Source: Actinacidiphila yeochonensis CN732
GTDB taxonomy: Bacteria > Actinomycetota > Actinomycetes > Streptomycetales > Streptomycetaceae
DNA: 64,000 nucleotides
NCBI RefSeq assembly: GCF_000745345.1
Contig: NZ_JQNR01000005.1
Coordinates: 1,240,001-1,304,000 of the forward strand
Reading direction: 5' to 3'
In this document: positions 7,508 through 16,452 of the stretch, in pieces
How positions within the stretch are numbered: position 1 is the first letter of the stretch
Layout of the letters: each line of letters starts with the position of its first letter
Made by a program: the position numbers and the translations under genes
The notes under the pieces: model-generated
Seen by the model: the letters and a program-made list of their open reading frames with translations, nothing else
Database searches by the model: none
What the model was told of the DNA's origin: nothing

Positions 7508-9601
7508 TTACCGCTGGCTGACGCGCGCGCCGGTGCGCGCCGGGTGGGCGTCGATCAGGGACCGGGAGGCGCTCCCGGCGGCCGGGGCCGCGGGGGACGC
7601 CGGAGCCGCCGGGACGGCCGTGCGCGCGGTCGTCAGCGGCGAGGCCGCGGACTTCGCGGTGGTGGCGGCGGGGGCGGGGAGGTTCCCGCCGGCCGCCCAG
7701 ACCGTGGACAGGTACGTGCTGCTGATACCGATCGCGTTCCCGATGTCCGCGCGGTTCTGGACCGAGTACGCGTCGTTGCCGCCGAAGGTCTGCACGTTCT
7801 GGACGGAGGCCGACTCCTGGGCGAGGTACGCGGCGGAGTTCGAGGACAGCACGTCGACCGTGGACCACAGGGCCGGACCGTACGTGGCGGTGACCGCGTT
7901 GCCGGCGACGGCGTTCTGCCAGGTCCAGGTGTCCTGGACGGTGGCCACGTTGGGCGCCGCCCACCAGAACTTCGCCAGGTTCACGGCGGTGATCTCGTTG
8001 GAGCTGCCGCTGACGTCCCAGAAGCTCCACTGCTTGCTCAGCGGGGTGGTCTCCATCGCCGTGAGGGCGTTGGTGCCGACCGTGACGAGGTTCGTCGTGG
8101 CCGGGTCGAGGGAGTTGAGGTAGTTCTGCACCGAGCTCTCGATGGTGGTGCCCCGGGTGAGCAGCACCACGCCCAGGCCGCGGTAGCCGAGCGCGCCGGC
8201 CGCGGTGGAGGCGGCGATCGGGTCGTGGTAGTCGCTGCCGTCCGCGACGAAGACCCACTTCGGGGCCGCGGTGATCTGCGTGGCCACCCGCGCGGAGACG
8301 GCGGCCAGGTCGGTGCCGTCCAGGCGCAGCGCCTTGTAGCCGAGGGCGGTGATCTGGTCGGCGACGCCCGTGCCGAGCAGGTTGGTGCCGCCGACCAGGT
8401 AGACGGTGCTGCCCTTGGGCAGGGACCGGGTGAGCTCGGCGCTGACCGAGGCGTCCACCGCGTTGGTGGACGTCATCAGCACCGGGGCCTGCTTCTCGGC
8501 CGCCAGCGAGACGGCGGGGGCGGCGTAGGTGGCGTTGTCCTTGTTGACCAGGACGGCGGACCGCGCGGCGATCAGCCCGTCCTGGTGGGCCGCGCCGGCG
8601 GTGTCGAAGGTCCAGCGGGAGGCGGCGTCGTCGATGCCGATCGCACCGGTGCCGTAGACCCGGTCCAGGGTGTTGTCGCGTACCGGCTGCCAGGACGGCT
8701 TCTCGCCGGTGCTGCTGATGGTGCTGGTCGAGCCGTCCGCGAGGTTCTCGACCCGCACGGTGGTGGCGCCGGTCGCGGTGTCGCGCGAGTCGTAGGCGAT
8801 CCGGCCGCCGGCCGGGTCCCACGACGGGTGCAGGTGGTCGGCGGCGTCCGAGCTGACCTGCTTGACGCCGCTGCCGTCGGCCTGCGCGGTGAACAGCTGG
8901 CTGACGCCGTCCACGGCGCGCGTGAAGACCAGCTGGGTGCCGTCCGCCGAGTACTCCGCGTCGGCGGCGTTGGCGATGAGCTGCGTGACGGTGTCGGCGG
9001 TCGGGTCGTACGTCCAGATGGCCGACGTGGCGGCGCCGCAGGGCGCGGTGCGGGTGAAGGCGACCGTGCCGTAGGGGCTCGTCGTCGGCTGCGTGTCGCA
9101 GTCGGCCGCCGGCTCCTGGACGGACGTCAGCAGCGGCTGCGGGTCGTACGAGTTGTCGGAGGGCCCGTACAGCAGCTCCGACCCCGTGCTGCTGAGCAGG
9201 TAGCTGCCGTCCGACCAGTACACCGCGTCCTGGTAGGTCGAGCCGCGGGTGCTGCCCTGCGGCCAGCCCACGGTGACGGGGGAGGACGCGCCGGTGACCC
9301 GAGCTGTCGCCAGCTGGTCGGTGGCCTGTCCTCCGCTCACCACCCGGCTGCCGTCGGGGGCCCAGGCGGTGCTGATCCCGCCGCTGTTCGGGATGCCGGC
9401 GACGGTCGTCGCGCCGGACCCGTCCGGCTGGACGGTCTGCACGCCCGAGCCGCTGTTCAGTGCGATCGACCCGGTCGTCGCCGAGATGCTGAGCGCCTGC
9501 GCGCCGGGCACGGCGAAGCAGGCGGTTCCCACCGCCATGCAGGCAGCGGTCGTCATCGCCGCGAGGGTGCGGCGAGTTCGAATCCTCAAAGTCCCCCCCA
9601 A
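7508..9601 (-). CDS. secreted beta-propeller protein with cell-wall-binding repeats
   Basis: The 697-aa exported protein has an Arg-rich signal peptide (RIRTRRTLAAMTTAACM..., likely cleavage after AQA). The N-terminal half shows TolB/WD40-like (PD40) repeats such as SADGTQLVFTRAVDG and HPSWDPAGGRIAYDSRD, predicting a beta-propeller. The C-terminal half resembles cell-wall-binding repeat 2: VYLVGGTNLLGTGVADQI, WVFVADGSDYHDPIAAS, and later VQTFGGNDAYSVQNRADIG, which would hold the protein on the wall. No catalytic motif was seen, so a binding or scaffold role is inferred. The start is a TTG at 9601 next to a G-run; other TTG codons nearby are possible. It is monocistronic with its own terminator. 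Confidence 0.88.
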   Translation of the reverse strand: MGGTLRIRTRRTLAAMTTAACMAVGTACFAVPGAQALSISATTGSIALNSGSGVQTVQPDGSGATTVAGIPNSGGISTAWAPDGSRVVSGGQATDQLATARVTGASSPVTVGWPQGSTRGSTYQDAVYWSDGSYLLSSTGSELLYGPSDNSYDPQPLLTSVQEPAADCDTQPTTSPYGTVAFTRTAPCGAATSAIWTYDPTADTVTQLIANAADAEYSADGTQLVFTRAVDGVSQLFTAQADGSGVKQVSSDAADHLHPSWDPAGGRIAYDSRDTATGATTVRVENLADGSTSTISSTGEKPSWQPVRDNTLDRVYGTGAIGIDDAASRWTFDTAGAAHQDGLIAARSAVLVNKDNATYAAPAVSLAAEKQAPVLMTSTNAVDASVSAELTRSLPKGSTVYLVGGTNLLGTGVADQITALGYKALRLDGTDLAAVSARVATQITAAPKWVFVADGSDYHDPIAASTAAGALGYRGLGVVLLTRGTTIESSVQNYLNSLDPATTNLVTVGTNALTAMETTPLSKQWSFWDVSGSSNEITAVNLAKFWWAAPNVATVQDTWTWQNAVAGNAVTATYGPALWSTVDVLSSNSAAYLAQESASVQNVQTFGGNDAYSVQNRADIGNAIGISSTYLSTVWAAGGNLPAPAATTAKSAASPLTTARTAVPAAPASPAAPAAGSASRSLIDAHPARTGARVSQR

Positions 9602-9683
9602 TGGGTGTGTGGTGCCGCTGAGACCAGCTCACCGGCTGGAGGAATCTAGCCCCGTGAAGATCGTCTTAAAGGTTCGTTCACTC

Positions 9684-9713
9684 AAACATCTGATGAACGA
9701 TCATCTTCGTTTG
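9684..9713. promoter_or_regulatory. inverted repeat upstream of the propeller gene
   Basis: GATGA-ACGA-TCATC (9692-9705) is flanked by CAAAC (9684-9688) and GTTTG (9709-9713), giving a nested near-palindrome about 85 bases upstream of the TTG start at 9601. It is an operator candidate. The rest of the 9602-9941 gap holds only GGCGGTG-rich sequence and no gene. Confidence 0.45.
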
Positions 9714-9941
9714 GGCGTCGCGTACTTGACGGTTTCGTGATCGGCGGTGGCGGTGGCGGTGATCGTGGCTGTGACGGCGGCGGTGTCGGTGCCGGCGGTG
9801 GTCCGGCGGGCGGCTCGTACCGAGAGGTCCTGGACGGAGCGATGAGTTTCCGGGTGCGCCGCGGTCCTGTTCTGTGAGCGGGGCCGGTGCGGCTCCGGAG
9901 GCGCGCGGCGGGACGGGTTCGGGAGAGAGGCGGCGGCAGCC

Positions 9942-10559
9942 ATGGCGGACACGGCGGGGAAGGCCCCGGGCGGGGGCGGTCAGGTGGATCTGGGCGGGGC
10001 GGCGCGCAGGGTCGCGGAGCTGGCCGCGGGCGTGGGGGAGGGGCGGCTGGCGGACCCGACACCCAGTCCGGGGATGGCGGTGCGCAACCTGCTTGGGCAC
10101 CTGGTCGGCCTCAGCCAGGGGTTCCAGTACGCGGCCCGCAAGGAGCGGACCGAGCACACGGGACGCAGCCCCGCGGCCACCGTGCCGGACGTGGACGACG
10201 ACGGCGCCTGGCGGGACGAACTCCCGCTGCTGCTCGACGGGCTGGCGGAGGCCTGGCGGGATCCGGCGGCCTGGGAGGGGATGACGCAGATCGGCGGGGT
10301 GGAGCTGCCCGGCGGGCAGGCCGGGCTGGTGGCGCTGAACGAACTGGTCGTCCACGGCTGGGACCTGGCCCGGTCCACCGGCCAGCCCTACGACGCGGAG
10401 CCGGCGGAGCTGGACCTCTGCCGGGAGCTGCTGGCGGCCTCGGTGGAGCAGCGGCCGATCCCCGGGCTGTTCGACGTCGCCGTCGAAGTGCCGCCGGACG
10501 CGCCGCTGCTGGACCGGGTGATCGGACTCAGCGGCCGCGACCCGTCCTGGCGCCCCTGA
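9942..10559 (+). CDS. maleylpyruvate isomerase / TIGR03086-like metal-binding protein
   Basis: The 205-aa cytoplasmic protein resembles the DinB/MDMPI four-helix superfamily. It begins with a helix typical of these proteins, then VRNLLGHLVGLSQGF with a metal-ligand candidate His, and later LVALNELVVHGWDLARSTGQPY with the conserved HxWDLA signature. Characterised relatives are thiol-dependent (often mycothiol-dependent) isomerases or transferases; the substrate here is unknown. The ATG at 9942 follows a purine-rich GGGAGAGAGG. It stands alone and converges on the S53 peptidase gene, with a strong hairpin between them. Confidence 0.85.
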   Translation: MADTAGKAPGGGGQVDLGGAARRVAELAAGVGEGRLADPTPSPGMAVRNLLGHLVGLSQGFQYAARKERTEHTGRSPAATVPDVDDDGAWRDELPLLLDGLAEAWRDPAAWEGMTQIGGVELPGGQAGLVALNELVVHGWDLARSTGQPYDAEPAELDLCRELLAASVEQRPIPGLFDVAVEVPPDAPLLDRVIGLSGRDPSWRP

Positions 10560-10643
10560 GCCGTACCCGAGCGGGGTCCGTCCGCGTCCGGTCCTGGCCG
10601 CCCCCGGGGAAGCCGGCACCTGGTCAGGGCCGTCCCGGGAAAG

Positions 10644-10689
10644 CCCGCGGGCCCCGGGCGCGGAGTGCTCCGCGCCCGGGGCCCGCGGG
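10644..10689. terminator. 22-bp hairpin between convergent genes
   Basis: Arms 10644-10665 and 10668-10689 are fully complementary around a two-base loop. It lies between the stop at 10559 (plus) and the stop at 10707 (minus) and probably serves both. Confidence 0.85.
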
Positions 10690-10706
10690 GTGCGGACGGC
10701 TCCCGG

Positions 10707-12749
10707 TTACCGCTGGGAGGTTGAGAAGGACCGCAGGTAGGACAGGTTCGGCGAGCCGACGCCGGTGGCGACGTCGTAGCCGCGGACCGCGTTGAGCGAG
10801 GTGTCCTGGCCGAAGGCCACGAGCTTGGCGTTCAGCACACCGTTGCTGAGGCCGAAGTCCGCCACGCTGCTCAGCGGGGTCTTGCTGACCTGCGCCTGGT
10901 GGTCGACGACGTCGGTGAAGACGTTCGAGCGGGCGTAGATCGCCGGGTTGGCGAAGCCGAGCGCGTGGTGCGCCGCCTGGATGGCGTCGGCCTGGACGGC
11001 GGCGAACTCCGGGGAGGAGACGCTGGTGCCGCCGTAGCCGCCCTCGCTGTACGCCGCACCGTCGGAGAGGCCCACGGAGACCGAGGTGTAGAGGTCGCCG
11101 ACCATCGACACGTCAGGGGTGACGCGCTGGGCGGTGCGGCTCTTCGCGCCGGTCATCAGGGTGTGCGAGACCGAGCTGGGCACGACGCCGCGCTGGTAGG
11201 ACGGCTGCGCGAAGTCCTCGCTGGTGCCGCCGCCACCGCCGAAGTAGAACGGCGCCGGGACGGACGGGGTCCAGCTCTTGCCGTCGGCCGACAGCAGGGA
11301 CCGCAGGGTGCCCATGTCGGTCTCGAAGCCGTAGGAGCCGCTCTTGTCGGCGATGCCGAGCGCGGTGCCGCCGACCGAGGTCACCCACGGGTCGGAGTCC
11401 GGCCAGTTGGCCTGGGCGCGGGAGGTGTTGGCCTGGCAGTTGGCACCGGTGGCGGCCGCCAGCGGGCTGCTGTCACCGCAGTCGCCGGCTGAGAAGCCGA
11501 CGGTGATGCCCTCGACCGCGGCCTGCTTGAAGACCTGCTCGTACGCGGCGATCTCCGACGCGGTCACGTCGGTGTCGTCGGTGGTGTGCATCACCTCGCC
11601 CCACGAGTTGGAGATCACGTCGGCGAGGTGGTGGTCGACGATCGTGCTGATCGCGTCCAGCAGGTCGGTGTCCTCGCAGGAGTTCGCACCCACGTAGACG
11701 ACGTTGGCGTCAGGGGCGAGCCCGTGCGCCATCTCGACGTCCAGCGCCTCCTCGGGCGCCCAGCCCTCGGGGCCGCCGCACGCGTCCTGGCTGTTCCACT
11801 GCGAGGAGTCCACGACCTCCTTGTACTGGCCCGCCTTGAACGCCTTGTCACCGTGGTTGACCGCGTACTGGTTCGCGTCGGCCTGCATGGTGGAGCTGGC
11901 GTAGGCGTCCACGATGGCGATGGTGGCGCCCTTGCCGGTCAGCTTGGAGGTGTCGATCCCGTACGCCTTGCGCAGCTGCGAGGGGACGAGCGAGCACTGG
12001 TCGTACGACACCGGCTTGTCGGTGTAGCCCTGCGGCGCGCCCGTGGCGGTCTTCTGGCCCCAATAGTCGGAGCAGGTCGCCGTGGTGGACAGGCCGCCGC
12101 CGCTCTTGGCGCCGGTCGGGGCCGTCGTGTCGACGCGCTGCGAGTCCGGCTTGACAACGTTATCTCCGGCCGAGGTGAAGCCGACCACGCCGAGGATGTC
12201 GGCGGCGATCGAGCCGGGGACGACGACGTCGTGGGCCGGCGCGTGACGCAGCTTGCCGCTCACGGTGTAGTTGTGCACCGAGGTGCCGAACGCCTTGGTG
12301 ACGGCGGCGTTGGTGCCCTTGACGGTGATGGCGTGCTGCGTGGTCCCCGTGATCGTCAGGCCGGCGTCCCGCAGCCACTTCTGGACCGCGGAGATCTGCG
12401 CCTGCGTGGTGCCGTACCGCGCGTCGTACTGGGCGGGGGTCAGGAACGTGCCGTAGTCGGCGCTGCCGGGGTCGGAGACCGAGGTGGCGTAGGCGGTCAG
12501 GCCCGCCGCGTCCTGGCCGGCCAGGTAGACCGTGCCGGTCAGCTCGGTGCCCGAGGACAGCGTGCCGGCGTCGGCCGAGGCGGTGGCCCAGGAGGGGTGG
12601 CTGCCCGAGATCGTCCTGGCGGACGGGGTGGGCGCCGCCGCCTGGGAGGGGCCGGCGAGGACCAGCGAGCCGGCGAGGGTGGCAAGCGATGCCACCGCGA
12701 CGGCGCCGGCCCGCACGCGGAGCGTCCGGGGGGTGCGTATGTCGGTGAT
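10707..12749 (-). CDS. S53 family peptidase (sedolisin / pro-kumamolisin type)
   Basis: This is a secreted serine-carboxyl peptidase of about 680 aa. The Arg-rich signal region RTPRTLRVRAGAVAVASLATLAG ends near SQAAA. A pro-kumamolisin activation domain follows (SAVQKWLRDAGLTI, HNYTVSGKLRHAP). The catalytic Glu/Asp lie in EEALDVEMAHGLAP, the oxyanion Asp in SAGDCGDSS, and the Ser in GGTSVSSPEFAAV; the tail FTDVVDH...YDVATGVG supplies the usual calcium site. Sedolisins work at acidic pH. The start is uncertain: a good GGAG (12755-12758) stands five bases before an in-frame ATC (12749) with no ATG/GTG/TTG at that spot, and the next in-frame GTG is 12716. A remote upstream GTG is unlikely. Confidence 0.9.
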   Translation of the reverse strand: MTDIRTPRTLRVRAGAVAVASLATLAGSLVLAGPSQAAAPTPSARTISGSHPSWATASADAGTLSSGTELTGTVYLAGQDAAGLTAYATSVSDPGSADYGTFLTPAQYDARYGTTQAQISAVQKWLRDAGLTITGTTQHAITVKGTNAAVTKAFGTSVHNYTVSGKLRHAPAHDVVVPGSIAADILGVVGFTSAGDNVVKPDSQRVDTTAPTGAKSGGGLSTTATCSDYWGQKTATGAPQGYTDKPVSYDQCSLVPSQLRKAYGIDTSKLTGKGATIAIVDAYASSTMQADANQYAVNHGDKAFKAGQYKEVVDSSQWNSQDACGGPEGWAPEEALDVEMAHGLAPDANVVYVGANSCEDTDLLDAISTIVDHHLADVISNSWGEVMHTTDDTDVTASEIAAYEQVFKQAAVEGITVGFSAGDCGDSSPLAAATGANCQANTSRAQANWPDSDPWVTSVGGTALGIADKSGSYGFETDMGTLRSLLSADGKSWTPSVPAPFYFGGGGGTSEDFAQPSYQRGVVPSSVSHTLMTGAKSRTAQRVTPDVSMVGDLYTSVSVGLSDGAAYSEGGYGGTSVSSPEFAAVQADAIQAAHHALGFANPAIYARSNVFTDVVDHQAQVSKTPLSSVADFGLSNGVLNAKLVAFGQDTSLNAVRGYDVATGVGSPNLSYLRSFSTSQR

Positions 12750-13435
12750 GACGACTCCAACAAATAGGTGCGAAAGGGAAGTGCTTCGGCCGTGTGCGCG
12801 GTGCCCGCGTACACGGCCGATACAGCGTGTAGTGTGCACGCCATTCACCGAGTGTGGGAATAGTGAACAGCCAGGAAAGAGCGGGCTTTTACCGGATCGA
12901 AAGAAACCCTCGGCTTTACATGCCCGCAGATGGGGGCGTAAGGGCTGATCTGCCCCTGATTGCCTGCGAGTCCGTGCTGGCGGTGGCTCGCCGGGCGGTG
13001 GGCGGTATTCCGCCACCGCGAGAATTGACGGTGGCGGGAGGGGGTTCGGAGGCGGCCCGGCATTCGGTGGCCGGAGCTGAATGCGTTCGCTATCCGCAAT
13101 TGGGTGAATGGGTCGTGCGGTGGCAATTCGGGGCGGCCGGTGCGGTCGATTTCCAGTAATCGCGGACAACCACCGACAATCATCGACAACGGCCGTAACC
13201 GCCGACAACCGATGGCAACCGCCGACAACCGCGTACAAGGTCGGTACCGTCCCGCACCCGCCTCGTGCGAACCTTCCGGCGCGGTGGACCCGTGGGCACC
13301 TCCCGGCCCGCGGAACCCGCGCTCACCAGGCGGCCGGGCGGGAACGCGCGCGGGGCCGGCCCCGCGCGTCGAGCGCGCCGGCCGGCCCCGCGGGTGGGGG
13401 TGGGACCTCCCCGGGTGCCTGCTCCTCGGGTGGTG
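12750..13435. other. gene-free region between S53 peptidase and lysozyme
   Basis: About 690 bases with no supported gene. It contains the 10-bp phased repeat (13161-13240) and a self-complementary 22-bp block at 13347-13368 (CGCGCGGGGCC with its complement), which may end the lysozyme transcript. The S53 promoter should lie near 12760-12900. Confidence 0.65.
13161..13240. repeat. 10-bp phased repeat, about eight units
   Basis: The motif CGACAAC recurs at almost exactly 10-bp intervals: ACAA-type steps near 13166, 13176, 13186, 13205, 13225 and 13235, with degenerate GTAAC and GGCAAC units filling the register at 13195 and 13215. Spacing equals about one helical turn. It is noncoding, between two minus-strand secreted-enzyme genes. 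Confidence 0.85.
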
Positions 13436-14733
13436 TCAGGTGTTGTCCGCGAGGTTGCGGAGGCCGGTGAGCGGCCCGTTGAAGTAGTCCTGGTCACCGG
13501 GGAAGGTGCCCGAGTCGTCGTGCTGCCAGAAGGTGTAGTACGGCCAGCCGGCCGGCAGCGTTCCCGGGGTCGAGGCGTACCGCGCGATGAAGAGCGGGTC
13601 GTTCGAGGCGAACTGCGAGGTGTTGCCGGTGCAGGTGGTCCACCAGTCGGTGGTGGTGTAGATGGCGGCCCACCGGGCGGTCTTGGCGTGCACCTCGTCG
13701 ACGAAGGCCGCGATCCAGGAGCGCATCGCGCTCTGGCTCAGCCCGTAGCAGGTGGGGCCGTCGCCGTACTCGATGTCGAGCAGCGGCGGCAGCGTCTTGC
13801 CGTCCTTGGACCAGGAGCCGCCGTGCGAGGTGAAGTAGTCCGCCTGGGCCTTGCCGCCGGAGGTGTCCGGGGTGGCGAAGTGGTAGGCGCCGCGGATGAA
13901 GCCCGCGTAGTAGGAGTTGGTGTAGTTCGCGTCGAACTGGGGGTCGTGGAAGGAGGTGCCCTCGGTGGCCTTGATGTAGGCGAAGCGGGCGCCCTTGCTG
14001 TAGGCGGCCGGCCAGTCCACCGTGCCCTGCCAGTTGCTGACGTCGAATCCCTGAGTCCGCGGCACGGTCGTGGTGGCCGTCGCGGTGTCGGGGGTCGCGG
14101 CCCGTCCGGTGGCGCGGCCCTCGTGGGCGGGGACGCTGGAGCCCATCCAGTGCTGGCCCGGGAGTTCGCGGCCCTGCTGCGTGGTGGTGGGCGCTGTGGG
14201 CGTGCCCGTGGGGCTCGGCGTGGGACCGGGGGTGGCGGGCGTGGCGGGGCTGGGCGTGGCGGGGCTGGGCGTGGGGTGGAGGGGCTGGGCGTGGCGGTGG
14301 CCGTGCCGGTGGGGCTGGGCATGCCGGGCAGGCTGGGCATGTTCGGCATGCTGGGCATGCTGGGCGCGCTGGGCATGCTGGGCATGCGGCCCTCGTGGGC
14401 GGGGATGCTGGAGCCCAGCCAGTGCTGGCCGGGCACCCCGCGGCCCTGCTGGGGGGCGGTGGTCGTGCCGGTGGGGCCGGCAGGGCTCGTCATGCCGGTG
14501 GAGCTGGTGGTGGTGCGGCCCTCGTGCGCGGGGATGCTGGAGCCCATCCAGTGGTGGGGCTGGGACCGGCGGATCGTCTCGGGGCCGGCCCGGCCCGGGG
14601 CGGCGGTGGCGCTGCCGGCCAGCATGGTGGCGCCGGCCAGCAGCGCGGCCAGGGCCGCGACGGTGCCGCCCACCCGCTGGAGCGGGTGGCGCCTGGCTGA
14701 TCGGAGTCGTGGACCGGGTGCTGCGGGATGCAT
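13436..14733 (-). CDS. secreted GH25 lysozyme-like muramidase (apparent frameshift near 14273)
   Basis: The reading starts at ATG 14733 behind GGAGGG and encodes a signal peptide (TVAALAALLAGATMLAGSATA). The motif HWMGSS(I/V)PAHEGR then occurs three times, separated by Ser/Thr/Pro linkers. The third copy and the catalytic domain lie in another frame (open from 14146 to 13436). Adding one C to the CCCC run at plus positions 14273-14276 would join the frames through a continuous TPSPATP linker. The GH25 domain shows GFDVSNWQGTVDW, FAYIKATEGTSF, RGAYHFA and the acidic LDIEYG, the usual active-site Asp/Glu set. It should cut the MurNAc-GlcNAc bond of peptidoglycan outside the cell. It is either a sequence error in a G-run or a recent pseudogene. 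Confidence 0.85.
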
Positions 14734-15235
14734 GGGTGCCCTCCAGGGGACGGGTGCTTCCTCAGGCGTGGCCGTGACTGCCCGGGGTGACGAGGGCGTA
14801 CGGCCCCACCCCGGCGGAAGAACAGCTGGTAGGCGTTATTGGACCAGAGGGTCCGCGCGCAGCCCGGCGTGGACGCGCACCCCCGCCCGTAATGGGCGTT
14901 CGGTTGCGGCGACGGCGACCCCAATGGATTACCCGGTGGGATGTCACGCCACCCGGGCGGCGTAGTCGGCGGTGTTGCGACCCCACCCGTCCACCCGTTC
15001 CCTCGTCACGTGCCGCTGCTGCGGCGGCGTACGGGCGGGGGACGGGCGAGGGGGCGGTGAAGGGACAGGGGCCGCGGGTCCTCGGTGACGCGAAGTCAGG
15101 CTCCGGGCTGGGCATCCGGGTCGGAAGCCGCAGCGCGCTGCCGGACCGCAGCCGGCCGGCAGCGCGGACGCACCGCCTGTTCGTTCACTGCACGGGCTGG
15201 GCCGTGGGCAGGACGGTCGGCTCGCGAAGGGTGGA
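14734..15235. other. gene-free region upstream of the lysozyme gene
   Basis: About 500 bases between two minus-strand genes. It includes small hairpins (GGACC-AGA-GGGTCC-type symmetry near 14840; CGCCC-GTAAT-GGGCG near 14887) but no supported gene. It should contain the lysozyme promoter. Confidence 0.55.
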
Positions 15236-16075
15236 TCAGGCGGCGTCGTCGCAGGCCGTGGCGGCGGACCTGTCCCGCCAGGCCGCGAGGTCGTCCTGGA
15301 GGCCGCGGATCTTGACCAGCCGGCGTTCGACCGCGTCCCGGCCCAGGGCGAGGTGCCCGGGGAGCCTGTCCCCGCTGGTGACCTCGTGGATCAGGGCGGC
15401 GCCCTTGACCGGGTCGCCGAGCTGGGTGTGGTTGGCGGTGTCGATCCAGTCCAGGGTGGCGCGGGCGGGCGTGCCGGCGTAGGCGGGCAGGCGCTCGGCC
15501 GCGGTCGACAGCGAGGTGGTGTCGAGGAAGTCGGTGCGGAAGACGCCGGGCTCCACGACCATGCTCTGGATCCCGAACGGCTCCAGCTCCGCCGCGAGCG
15601 CCTCGCTGATGCCGGCCACCGCGAACTTCGAGGCGCTGTACACGCTCACCCCGGGCTCCCCCTCGAAGCCGGAGCGGGAGCCGATGTGCACGAGCTTCCC
15701 CGCTCCGGCCGCCCGCATGACAGGCAGGACGGCGCGGGTCATGTTGATCAGCCCGAAGACGTTGAGGTCGAACAGCGAGCGCGCCTCGGCTTCGGTGATC
15801 TCCTCCAGCGCACCGAGCAGGCCGCGGCCCGCGTTGTTGACGAGGACGTCGATCCGGCCGAAACGCCCCACGGCCGTCTCGACGGCCGCGGTGATCTCGC
15901 CGCTCCGGGTGACGTCGAGGGTGACGCCGAGGACCCGGTCGGAGCGCCGCAGGTCGTCCGGCAGCCGCTCCGGGTTCCGGGCGGCGGCCACGACCGTGTC
16001 ACCGCCCCGGAGGGCGGCCCGGGCGATCTCCAGACCCAGCCCGCGGGACGCGCCGGTGATGAACCACGTGGACAT
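15236..16075 (-). CDS. SDR family NAD(P)-dependent oxidoreductase
   Basis: The 279-aa classical short-chain dehydrogenase has the cofactor motif TGASRGLGLEIA near the N-terminus, DVT for the adenine ring, NNAGRG, and the catalytic Ser and YSASK at mid-protein. The substrate is unknown. The ATG at 16075 is backed by GGAGG seven bases upstream, which discounts the longer open frame. It is divergent from an XRE regulator gene 377 bases away, a common arrangement for a regulator and its target. A dispersed repeat (16116-16228) occupies the shared intergenic region. Confidence 0.93.
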   Translation of the reverse strand: MSTWFITGASRGLGLEIARAALRGGDTVVAAARNPERLPDDLRRSDRVLGVTLDVTRSGEITAAVETAVGRFGRIDVLVNNAGRGLLGALEEITEAEARSLFDLNVFGLINMTRAVLPVMRAAGAGKLVHIGSRSGFEGEPGVSVYSASKFAVAGISEALAAELEPFGIQSMVVEPGVFRTDFLDTTSLSTAAERLPAYAGTPARATLDWIDTANHTQLGDPVKGAALIHEVTSGDRLPGHLALGRDAVERRLVKIRGLQDDLAAWRDRSAATACDDAA

Positions 16076-16115
16076 GAAATGCCTCCATACCGTCTGCATG
16101 TCGTTGAGACGTCCA

Positions 16116-16228
16116 GCGCCGTGACCGGCGAGGTCTGCCCAATGGCGAGGTGTCCTGGCGCGGGCGGACGGCCGCCAGGCGGCCGGAGGCCCTCGCAGTG
16201 GGCTGCTCGGGTCTCGGCCGACGCGGCG
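16116..16228 (+). repeat. dispersed repeat, copy A
   Basis: This element of about 113 bases has an inverted second copy at 46540-46647. Shared blocks include GCGCCGTGACCGG, GCGAGGTGTCCTGG and GGCGGCCGGAGGCCCTCGC followed by GTGGGCTGCTCGGGT. By eye the copies agree at more than four of five positions with one short gap. It starts 40 bases upstream of the SDR start codon. Function is unknown. Confidence 0.8.
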
Positions 16229-16452
16229 CGTGCCCGTGCCAGGGCGGCGAGCGGGGCGGACCTTGCCCGGAAGCGCACTGGGTCGTCTGTTCGGAACAGG
16301 GCCCCGGCCGCCACTCCCGGCGGCGGGCCCGGCTTCCACTGAACCAGCTCCGAGCAGCCAGAAGAGGCCGCAGAAGGGCCCGCCCGATCGGGGGACGAAG
16401 TGGGCCACCCTCGCCGTCGTCGAACCCCCGGCGAGCGCGCGATGCTGGACCG

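Noticed and set aside
5037-8123. 1028-codon open frame overlapping the PucR-like gene, the zinc-ribbon gene and the antisense of the next gene
   Set aside because: The low-complexity Arg/Pro/Ala translation is typical of a GC-rich shadow frame.
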